Below, piece by piece: positions 7,015 through 13,280 of a stretch of DNA of 19,423 bases; position 1 is the stretch's first letter; each line of letters opens with the position of its first letter. The stretch is from the NCBI GenBank assembly GCA_017561285.1, contig JAFZDG010000012.1, positions 1-19,423 on the forward strand. The letters are read 5' to 3'. The notes below the pieces were generated by a model that worked only from the letters and a program-made list of their open reading frames with translations, had not been told where the DNA came from and ran no database searches. Both the position numbers and the translations under genes were made by a program. Source of the DNA: Bacteroidaceae bacterium (GTDB taxonomy: Bacteria; Bacteroidota; Bacteroidia; Bacteroidales; Barnesiellaceae_A).

Positions 7015-8082
7015 CTAACGGTTTTTATACATTTCGTCATAGTATCGCATATAGTCGCCCGACGTGACATTGTCCATCCACTCCTGATTGTTGAGATACC
7101 AAGCTACCGTACAATCGATGCCTTCTTCAAACTGCAACGAGGGTTGCCAACCTAATTCGTTTTTGAGTTTTGTTGAGTCAATTGCATAACGAAGGTCGTG
7201 TCCCAGACGGTCGGTGACATATGTAATAAGGTCGAGCGAATATCCTTCGGGGTTGCCGAGATGGCGATCGACTGTTTCGATGAGTACTTTGATAAGGTCG
7301 ATATTGCGCCATTCGTTGAATCCGCCAATGTTGTAGGTCTCAGCAATGCGTCCTTGATGGAAGATAGTATCGATGGCACGTGCGTGATCTTCGACATACA
7401 ACCAGTCGCGCACATTTTCACCCTTGCCATATACCGGCAACGGTTTGCGATGACGTATATTATTGATAAACAAAGGTATCAGTTTCTCGGGGAATTGATA
7501 TGCGCCATAGTTGTTTGAACAATTGGTAACAATTGTTGGCATACCATATGTGTCGTGATAGGCCCGCACAAAGTGGTCGCTGGAGGCTTTACTTGCCGAA
7601 TAAGGGCTGTGGGGGTTGTAACGTGTATGCTCGGTGAACATAGAGCCATCGAACTCGAGTGCGCCATAGACTTCATCGGTAGAGATGTGATAGAAGCGCT
7701 TGCCATCGTACCGCTCGGGAAGCGACTCCCAATAGATGCGGGCGGCTTGCAAGAGCGATAGAGTGCCCATGACGTTGGTGCGGGCAAAGGCAAAAGGATC
7801 GCGAATAGAGCGATCGACATGGCTCTCGGCAGCGAGATGTATAATACCATCGATGTTGAACTGCTTGAGAAGCCCGAGAATAGTATCGTAATCGCAAATA
7901 TCGGCACGCACAAAGGTGTAGTTAGGTGCGTTTTGAACATCGGCAAGATTGGCTAAATTGCCGGCATAGGTGAGCTTATCGAGGTTGATGATGTTGTATT
8001 GCGGATAATTGTTGACAAACAATCGCACAACATGGCTACCTATAAAACCGGCTCCACCGGTGATGAGAATATTTCGTTTCAT
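7015..8082 (-). CDS. rfbB: dTDP-glucose 4,6-dehydratase
   Basis: Catalyses the second step of dTDP-L-rhamnose synthesis, dTDP-glucose to dTDP-4-keto-6-deoxyglucose, using bound NAD. The protein is 355 aa from ATG 8082-8080. A GTG 11 codons upstream is in frame, but the residues before the ATG do not resemble the family. The Rossmann motif GGAGFIGS is at 9-16. The catalytic Thr135-Asp136-Glu137 triplet lies in HISTDEVYG, and Tyr161 and Lys165 in YSASK. SNNYGAYQFPEK around 189-200 is also diagnostic. The start overlaps the rfbD stop in an ATGA arrangement, giving translational coupling. It is the last rhamnose gene, although it acts before rfbC and rfbD in the pathway. Confidence 0.96.
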   Translation of the reverse strand: MKRNILITGGAGFIGSHVVRLFVNNYPQYNIINLDKLTYAGNLANLADVQNAPNYTFVRADICDYDTILGLLKQFNIDGIIHLAAESHVDRSIRDPFAFARTNVMGTLSLLQAARIYWESLPERYDGKRFYHISTDEVYGALEFDGSMFTEHTRYNPHSPYSASKASSDHFVRAYHDTYGMPTIVTNCSNNYGAYQFPEKLIPLFINNIRHRKPLPVYGKGENVRDWLYVEDHARAIDTIFHQGRIAETYNIGGFNEWRNIDLIKVLIETVDRHLGNPEGYSLDLITYVTDRLGHDLRYAIDSTKLKNELGWQPSLQFEEGIDCTVAWYLNNQEWMDNVTSGDYMRYYDEMYKNR

Positions 8083-8951
8083 ATACTTTCTTGTGTATTG
8101 TGCGCATGGAAGCACTCACAGAGTGCATCGTACCAATGCGGAATGTTGATACCAAAGGTTGAAATAATATGTGTCTTGTCGAGCACCGAGTATGAGGGCC
8201 TCACTACACGAGAGGGATATTGACTACTGCTGCAGGGCTGCACAGTGCATTGTGTGTGGTGTGCCAGCGAGGCTATGGCGTGTGCAAAGTCGTACCACGA
8301 GCATACGCCTTGATTGCTATAATGGTATGTACCTTGCTTGTGCAGCTGTCGTGAAGTAATGATGTGAACTATAGCGCCGGCCAAATGTGCGGCATAGGTG
8401 GGTGTACCTACCTGGTCGCACACGACATTGACTTGCGGTCGTGTGGCTGTGAGGCTGAGCATTGTCTTGAAGAAGTTTTTGCCATAGGGGCTATAGAGCC
8501 ACGCAGTGCGAATGATAATATGATTGCACCGGCTGCGCAGTACCGCCTGTTCGCCTGCCAACTTTGTACGACCATATACACCTGTGGGGTGTGTAGGATG
8601 CTCTTCGTTGTAGGGGGTGTTGTGAGTATCGCCACCAAAGACATAGTCGGTAGAGATGTGTATGAGTGTTGCGCCGACCTCAGAAGCAACGGTAGCCAAA
8701 TTTTCGACTGCCACGTTATTGAGCAAGTTGGCGGCATCGGTATTTTCCTCAGCAGCATCGACATTGGTATATGCCGCACAGTTGACAATAACATCGACCT
8801 TGAGCTTTTTGACCATATTGCAAATCGCCTCACGACTGGTTATGTCCAACTCATCGACATCTGTAAAGATGTAGTTGTCGAGCGTTTGCTGTGCTGCGTT
8901 GCGGATGGATGTTCCCAACTGACCGTTTGCACCTGTTACGAGGATATTCAT
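8079..8951 (-). CDS. rfbD: dTDP-4-dehydrorhamnose reductase
   Basis: Carries out the final NAD(P)H-dependent reduction to dTDP-L-rhamnose. The protein is 290 aa from ATG 8951-8949, 6 nt after the rfbC stop; a TTG two codons earlier is less plausible. It begins MNILVTGANGQLG with the GxxGxxG cofactor motif at residues 7-13. The catalytic Thr101 is in HISTDYVFGG, and Tyr126 and Lys130 are in YGRTK. CAAYTNVDAAE around 58-68 is another conserved RmlD segment. The end overlaps rfbB by 4 nt. The C-terminal third is more divergent than the core, but the length is normal for the family. Confidence 0.95.
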   Translation of the reverse strand: MNILVTGANGQLGTSIRNAAQQTLDNYIFTDVDELDITSREAICNMVKKLKVDVIVNCAAYTNVDAAEENTDAANLLNNVAVENLATVASEVGATLIHISTDYVFGGDTHNTPYNEEHPTHPTGVYGRTKLAGEQAVLRSRCNHIIIRTAWLYSPYGKNFFKTMLSLTATRPQVNVVCDQVGTPTYAAHLAGAIVHIITSRQLHKQGTYHYSNQGVCSWYDFAHAIASLAHHTQCTVQPCSSSQYPSRVVRPSYSVLDKTHIISTFGINIPHWYDALCECFHAHNTQESI

Positions 8952-8957
8952 AGGCAA

Positions 8958-9524
8958 TTATAGCATATTGAAGTCGGATAAATCGACTTGTGACAGAGGT
9001 AGGTTTATGGCATCTTTGGGCGACAAGATCACGTCTTGTGAAGGAATAGACCAATTGATGTTGAGTTGTGCATCGTTCCAAGCAATGGCCCCTTCGGCTT
9101 GCGGAGCATAGAAGTTGTCGCATTTGTATTGAAAGACAGCCTCTTGACTCAATACAGCAAAGCCATGCGCAAAGCCACGCGGGATGAAGAGTTGACGATG
9201 ATTGTGCTCGGAAAGTTCTACCGCAACGTGCTTACCAAAGGTGGGCGAACCGGGACGGATGTCGACAGCTACATCGAGTACCCTACCCTTCACAACACGC
9301 ACGAGCTTACTTTGAGCGTATGGGGGGCGTTGAAAGTGTAACCCGCGTACGACACCATATACCGACTTAGACTCGTTGTCTTGAACAAAGTGAATGTTGC
9401 CCACAGCCTCTTCAAAATCGCGCTGCGAGAATGACTCGAAGAAATAACCGCGCTCATCGGCATAGACACGAGGCTCCAATATGACTACACCCTCAATATC
9501 GGTTTTGATAACATTCATTGCCAT
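8958..9524 (-). CDS. rfbC: dTDP-4-dehydrorhamnose 3,5-epimerase
   Basis: A cofactor-free cupin-fold epimerase acting on dTDP-4-keto-6-deoxyglucose at C3 and C5. From the ATG at 9524-9522 it is 188 aa. A second ATG at 9518-9516 would give 186 aa and is equally possible; the reading frame also extends upstream into the end of rfbA. Visible features are ADERGYFFES (22-31), RGLHFQ with catalytic His63, VVKGRVLDVAVDIR (77-90), FIPRGFAHGF (113-122) and YKC with Tyr133. The Asp expected to pair with His63 is probably Asp171 in SPKDA. The gene sits 4 nt after the rfbA stop and 6 nt before the rfbD start, so it is internal to a tight operon. Confidence 0.95.
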   Translation of the reverse strand: MAMNVIKTDIEGVVILEPRVYADERGYFFESFSQRDFEEAVGNIHFVQDNESKSVYGVVRGLHFQRPPYAQSKLVRVVKGRVLDVAVDIRPGSPTFGKHVAVELSEHNHRQLFIPRGFAHGFAVLSQEAVFQYKCDNFYAPQAEGAIAWNDAQLNINWSIPSQDVILSPKDAINLPLSQVDLSDFNML

Positions 9525-9528
9525 AGGC

Positions 9529-10437
9529 TTAGATAGATTGCGGGTGAATACGACTGTTTTCGACCTCATCGATGACTTTGAGGAGATATTGACCGTATTG
9601 ATTCTTGATCATAGGTTGTGCCAATTGTCGCATCTTGTCGGCATCTATCCAACCACGCCGGTATGCAATGGCTTCGAGACAGGCAATTTTGAGACCTTGG
9701 CGTTTTTCGATGACCTCGACAAAAATAGAGGCTTCGGCCAAAGAGTCGTGCGTACCGGTGTCGAGCCAAGCAAAGCCACGACCGAGTGTCTGAACTTTTA
9801 ACCTACCTTCGGCCAAGTAATGCTGATTGACACTTGTTATTTCCAACTCACCACGAGCCGAAGGCTTGATGCCTTTGGCTACTTGAATGACATCGTTGGG
9901 ATAGAAATAGAGACCTACGACAGCGTAGTTAGATTTGGGATTTTGAGGTTTCTCTTCGATCGATAGGCAGTTGCCATTTTCGTCAAATTGAGCCACACCA
10001 TACCGCTCGGGACAATCTACCCAATAACCAAATACGGTAGCTTTGTTGCAGTTGCTGACATCGACAACAGCTTGTTGCAATAATTGAGAAAAACCGGCAC
10101 CATGAAAGATATTGTCGCCCAACACCATACACACATCATCATCGCCAATAAACTCCTCGCCAATGATAAATGCTTGAGCCAAACCATCGGGCGAAGGCTG
10201 CTCGGCATATTGGAAGTTTACACCGTAGTCGCTACCATCGCCCAAGAGACGGCGGAAAGCAGGCAAATCGTTGGGGGTTGAGATGATGAGAATGTCGCGA
10301 ATACCTGCCAACATAAGAGCCGATATGGGATAATATACCATAGGCTTGTCGTATATGGGCAGCAATTGTTTACTGACACCCTTCGTGATAGGATAAAGAC
10401 GGGTACCACTACCACCGGCAAGAACTATACCTTTCAT
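9529..10437 (-). CDS. rfbA: Glucose-1-phosphate thymidylyltransferase
   Basis: The first and usually feedback-inhibited step of dTDP-L-rhamnose synthesis: glucose-1-phosphate plus dTTP to dTDP-glucose. The protein is 302 aa from ATG 10437-10435. The frame is open for 15 more codons upstream, but family members begin with MKGIVLAGG. The nucleotidyltransferase signature LAGGSGTRLYP is at residues 6-16, with KQLLPIYDKPMVYYPIS at 23-39 and the metal-binding Asp108 in VLGDNIFHG. EKPQNPKS and GFAWLDTGTHDSL appear later. It is the first gene of the rfbACDB cluster, with a leader of about 100 nt downstream of a good promoter. Confidence 0.96.
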   Translation of the reverse strand: MKGIVLAGGSGTRLYPITKGVSKQLLPIYDKPMVYYPISALMLAGIRDILIISTPNDLPAFRRLLGDGSDYGVNFQYAEQPSPDGLAQAFIIGEEFIGDDDVCMVLGDNIFHGAGFSQLLQQAVVDVSNCNKATVFGYWVDCPERYGVAQFDENGNCLSIEEKPQNPKSNYAVVGLYFYPNDVIQVAKGIKPSARGELEITSVNQHYLAEGRLKVQTLGRGFAWLDTGTHDSLAEASIFVEVIEKRQGLKIACLEAIAYRRGWIDADKMRQLAQPMIKNQYGQYLLKVIDEVENSRIHPQSI

Positions 10438-10545
10438 TGTCTCTATATATTTCTTATTTATTTTTAAATCAATCACTTGCAACTATATACATCACACAAA
10501 GCAAGATGTGTAAAGATATAGGATATGCAAGCTAAATAGAATTGA

Positions 10546-10576
10546 CAAATATAAGTATAATTATTGGAAAATACAA
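10546..10576 (-). promoter_or_regulatory. Bacteroides-type promoter for the rfb/nucleotide-sugar operon
   Basis: On the minus strand TTG (10576-10574) is followed after 20 nt by TATATTTG (10553-10546). This matches the primary sigma-factor consensus described for Bacteroides fragilis (-33 TTTG, 19-21 nt, -7 TAnnTTTG). It would place the start site near 10539 and give a leader of about 100 nt before rfbA. It lies 16 nt past the hairpin that ends the upstream unit. Confidence 0.75.
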
Positions 10577-10580
10577 CAGA

Positions 10581-10622
10581 GAGATAAAGAGAGAGGTGCA
10601 ACAAATCACTTTGTCACACCTC
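10581..10622 (-). terminator. Intrinsic terminator with GUGA tetraloop after the repeat-protein gene
   Basis: The minus-strand RNA pairs GAGGUGUGACAAA (10622-10610) with UUUGUUGCACCUC (10605-10593) around a GUGA loop. That is a 13-bp stem with two U-G pairs and a GNRA-type tetraloop, followed by UCUCUUUAUCUC. On the plus strand the two wobbles become a CA/CA internal mismatch, so the element is built for minus-strand RNA. It lies about 95 nt after the stop of the 613-aa gene. The U-tract is interrupted, so termination may be partial. Confidence 0.65.
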
Positions 10623-10715
10623 ATAGAAACTCATTAATAAATATCAAAAATAACAAACAAGAATCCGAATGAATTAAAATTACATTATATGGTAAGATTC
10701 GATATAGTTACACTT

Positions 10716-12557
10716 TTATTTATTATACATTTTGATTCCGGCCATCTTAACAGGAACAGGCTTATCATAGATATTAACCTTCGTATAAGCAGGTGCAGTT
10801 GTCATACCTTGACCTACGATAATGAGGTCTTTGAAGTCGGCCAACATATATGATTGCTCATCGAGCAAGAACCAAAGGATGGGCGTTACACCGTTATACT
10901 CGGCATAGTTACCATCTGTTGCGATAAATTGAAGGTTTGTATAGAGGTTTTGACCGTCATACTCACCCCAATATACTTCTGTTTCAAAGGGTTGTCCATC
11001 GGCACCTTGCAAGGTAAGAGTACCAATAGAAGCCAAACCTGTCTCGGGGTTGATAATATCGAGGAACTCACACTCGCCTTGACCTTCGACCTCAAAAGTG
11101 TAGCTGTAAGCGGGGAAAGGAGCAGAGGCACCTGTTTCGCCAAAGAAACCAAGATCATTCATAAAACCTTCAACATTCCATTGGTGAGCGATAACACCGG
11201 TAGCACCTTGATAGATAGAACCCAAATCGATGTCGCCTTGATAAGCGAAATTGGTTGCAGAAGTACAATCGAGGTATTCTTTGCCATCATCCGAAATTTT
11301 GAACTTCCAATTCATATTACCGGCACGGAAGAATCCATTGAACTCGGGAGTGGGCATCTCGCGTGTAATAATATCAACATCAGAGAGGGCACAAAGAGCA
11401 CCTGTGTTTTTGAAGAATTGTGTATAACCTAAGGCTTGATACCACCAACCTTGCTCTCCTTCGTCCAAATTACCAACACCTATTACATAAGGTATTTCAA
11501 TTGTTGTACCTTCGTTTGTAATATCTACGTTGAGTATAAGATTTGAGTCGATAACAGGATTGTAGTTATTGTCGATAGAGCCTAATACGAAGTGATAGTC
11601 ATAGCCTTCACCACCATAAAGAGTCTGACCAAGAGGAACTACAATAGTACCGGCATTGGCATCATAAGTACCATATACGGGGTTGATTTCGGTAGCCGAA
11701 AGATTGGCAAACATCAAAATAGGTTGAATCCACACTTTGGTTTTGTCATTTTCATCGTAAAACAATTGTACTGTCCACTCCTCGCCGGCTTGACCTTCGA
11801 AAGCGCTGGTGGCACGAGCAGTGTATGTACCGGCAACAGGATCACTAACGAGATCGGGAGTGTTGGCAACATAGTACTCATCGCCAATGGGTACGAAGAA
11901 TAATTGTTCGGCTCGGATGGCAGTAACTTTATCATCTTTGCGAACGATATATACCAAAGGATCGGGAGTTGCTTTGTTGAATGATGTGTAAGTATAAGCT
12001 TGATACCACCACTCGTTGGCAACAATATTACCACAACCAATGAGCATATTGAACTCAATGAGAATATCGTCGGGTGTACCGGTTACATCAACAACAAGAT
12101 CGCCTGTGAGAATGGGGGTTGCTTGTTCGTCATTATCATCGACTGTAGCCAAAACGATGTGGTGAGTCATACCTTCACCACCATAGAGTGTTTGTCCCAG
12201 AGGAATGGTAAGAGTAGCTTCATCGGGGTTGAAGATGGCATAAATCTTTTGGATGCTGGCGTGTTCTACACCGGGAATTTGCATAAAAGGTTGCAACCAT
12301 ACTTTATTTTCGGTACCGGTATCAAGAATCAATTTGAGTTGCCATTGCTCGTCGGGATAGCCTTGAAAAGCACTCTCGGCAGCCACCTCATAGGTACCAA
12401 CAAGATCGTTGAGAGTGATATCGGTATTGGCTTGTGCGCGACGCACCATTTTACGCTCAGAGCCGGTATTGATAGATTGGGCTACGGGCGACAACTGTGC
12501 TTGTGCCGGAATGAGAATCGCTAATGCCAAAGCAAGTATTGTAAATATCTTTTTCAT
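10716..12557 (-). CDS. Secreted protein with two internal beta-rich repeats, function unknown
   Basis: I do not recognise a named family for this 613-aa protein. It has a Sec signal peptide (MKKIF, then a hydrophobic stretch, likely cut after AQA at 18-20). No lipobox Cys is present. Two repeats span about residues 51-193 and 239-384. Each has VGTY or AGTY, then xxSAFxG, VWxQP, [IV]PLGQTLYGGEG and WWYQAxxYTxF. The last 200 residues are a different beta-rich region containing NMNWKFKISDDGKEYLD. The alternating pattern and absence of helices suggest lipocalin-like or beta-sandwich domains. The C-terminus (GIKMYNK) does not match a T9SS sorting domain. The gene starts 6 nt after a small gene that does carry one, so they are co-expressed. 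A cell-surface or extracellular binding role is inference only. Confidence 0.8.
   Translation of the reverse strand: MKKIFTILALALAILIPAQAQLSPVAQSINTGSERKMVRRAQANTDITLNDLVGTYEVAAESAFQGYPDEQWQLKLILDTGTENKVWLQPFMQIPGVEHASIQKIYAIFNPDEATLTIPLGQTLYGGEGMTHHIVLATVDDNDEQATPILTGDLVVDVTGTPDDILIEFNMLIGCGNIVANEWWYQAYTYTSFNKATPDPLVYIVRKDDKVTAIRAEQLFFVPIGDEYYVANTPDLVSDPVAGTYTARATSAFEGQAGEEWTVQLFYDENDKTKVWIQPILMFANLSATEINPVYGTYDANAGTIVVPLGQTLYGGEGYDYHFVLGSIDNNYNPVIDSNLILNVDITNEGTTIEIPYVIGVGNLDEGEQGWWYQALGYTQFFKNTGALCALSDVDIITREMPTPEFNGFFRAGNMNWKFKISDDGKEYLDCTSATNFAYQGDIDLGSIYQGATGVIAHQWNVEGFMNDLGFFGETGASAPFPAYSYTFEVEGQGECEFLDIINPETGLASIGTLTLQGADGQPFETEVYWGEYDGQNLYTNLQFIATDGNYAEYNGVTPILWFLLDEQSYMLADFKDLIIVGQGMTTAPAYTKVNIYDKPVPVKMAGIKMYNK
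11406..11843 (-). repeat. Second copy of the internal coding repeat
   Basis: Encodes residues 239-384 of the 613-aa secreted protein. It matches the first copy in order and spacing of its landmarks: AGTYTARATSAFEG, VWIQP, VPLGQTLYGGEG and WWYQALGYTQF. The PLGQTLYGGEG segment is identical in the two copies. Confidence 0.85.
11979..12407 (-). repeat. First copy of the internal coding repeat
   Basis: Encodes residues 51-193 of the 613-aa secreted protein: VGTYEVAAESAFQG, VWLQP, IPLGQTLYGGEG and WWYQAYTYTSF. The repeat period is about 190 residues. A linker of about 45 residues containing RAEQLFFVPIGDEYYV joins the two copies. Confidence 0.85.
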
Positions 12558-12563
12558 TGGAGA

Positions 12564-13037
12564 TTACTTTTTGATAAATTTGACAACAGTATTATTAACC
12601 TTGAGGAGATATGCACCGGCGGGCAAAGAAGCTACGTTGATGCGAGCCTCGGCAGGCGCAACTTCGGCTTGAAGAATCAAAGCACCATCGAGCGATAGAA
12701 CTTGAACCAAAGCATTGTCTTTAATACCTCTGAGATAAATATCCGAAACAACGGGATTGGGGAAGAGTGAAACATCGATAGCATCGTCTTGAAGAGACTC
12801 TACGGCAAGGGGAACATTGCGGAAATATACAAAACGTATATCCGATACGATTTCACCATTTGTTTTGAGGACAGAATAAAGGTTGCTGTCGTCAACAAAG
12901 AGCATACACTCTACCTGTTCGATGGGAATGTACTGATGGCAGTCGGTAGCCAAATGCCAAACGGGGGCATCTTGTGCCGAAATGCGACTCACGAAGAGCA
13001 TAACAAAGGCACAGCAAAGTAATAGTTTTGATTTCAT
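12564..13037 (-). CDS. Small secreted protein with T9SS type A sorting domain
   Basis: A 157-aa preprotein with a Sec signal peptide probably cut near SAQ (20-22). A mature N-terminal part of about 65 residues follows (VWHLATDCHQYIPIEQVECMLF, then LKTNGEIVSDIRFVYF). Residues 90-157 form the C-terminal domain: LFPNPVVSDIYL, VQVLSLDGALILQAE, INVASLPAGAYLLKV and a terminal KFIKK. The FPNP opening, the short VxVxxxxG strand and the LPAGxYLLxV ending are the recognised pattern of type A T9SS sorting domains, which direct cargo across the outer membrane. The N-terminal part resembles short beta modules common in Bacteroidales proteins, with a DG-like turn and an aromatic strand, but I assign no function. 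It is the first gene of a two-gene unit and lies 6 nt upstream of the repeat protein. Some genomes lacking T9SS also carry such domains, so export by T9SS is not certain. Confidence 0.8.
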   Translation of the reverse strand: MKSKLLLCCAFVMLFVSRISAQDAPVWHLATDCHQYIPIEQVECMLFVDDSNLYSVLKTNGEIVSDIRFVYFRNVPLAVESLQDDAIDVSLFPNPVVSDIYLRGIKDNALVQVLSLDGALILQAEVAPAEARINVASLPAGAYLLKVNNTVVKFIKK

Positions 13038-13082
13038 AATATGTATTTAATGGTTTATTGATTTCGCTATTGATTTACCACA

Positions 13083-13090
13083 CAAATGTA
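13083..13090 (-). promoter_or_regulatory. Probable -7 box for the T9SS-tagged/repeat-protein unit
   Basis: TACATTTG on the minus strand matches TAnnTTTG and lies 46 nt upstream of the ATG at 13037, a plausible leader length. A -33 element at the usual distance is not clear. The nearest TTTG (13120-13117) is 26 nt upstream, which is too far, so the promoter may be weak or activator-dependent. Confidence 0.45.
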
Positions 13091-13217
13091 GTCATAAAAA
13101 GAGGGATAAAGAAGAGCAAAGAGATAATAAATGGATATGAATCGGATTTTTTAATATTTGATAAAAAGCAAGCAGACAGCTTTTGGTTGTGAAAATAAGG
13201 TAATCACATCAAAACTC

Positions 13218-13258
13218 AAAAAGAGGAGGCTATGCCAGAATATCGACACAGCCTCCTC
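13218..13258 (-). terminator. Intrinsic terminator of the efflux operon
   Basis: The minus-strand RNA pairs GAGGAGGCUGUG (13258-13247) with CAUAGCCUCCUC (13234-13223): 12 bp with one G-U pair and a 12-nt loop. It is followed at once by UUUUUGAGUUUU. It begins 23 nt after the RND pump stop codon. The G-U pair and the U-tract both mark minus-strand transcription. Confidence 0.9.
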
Positions 13259-13280
13259 GGCAATAAAATGAAATGATATA

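Noticed and set aside
8083..8115. GTG-initiated N-terminal extension of rfbB
   Set aside because: The extra residues lie inside rfbD and do not resemble the family; the ATG at 8082 gives a classic ATGA overlap and the expected MKRNILITGG start.
10438..10482. N-terminal extension of rfbA
   Set aside because: RfbA proteins begin at MKGIVLAGG; the upstream codons are AT-rich leader sequence and no ATG start with family similarity is present.
11406..12407. Repeats as a CRISPR or mobile-element signature
   Set aside because: The two copies are in-frame protein-domain repeats of about 430 nt, diverged at DNA level, without spacers, terminal repeats or a transposase.
12492..12557. Lipoprotein signal on the 613-aa protein
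   Set aside because: The signal peptide ends in AQA without Cys, so signal peptidase I cleavage is expected.
13164..13184. AAAAGC/GCTTTT inverted repeat as a second efflux terminator
   Set aside because: Only a 6-bp AT-rich stem; the 12-bp terminator at 13223-13258 with a U-tract already explains the end.
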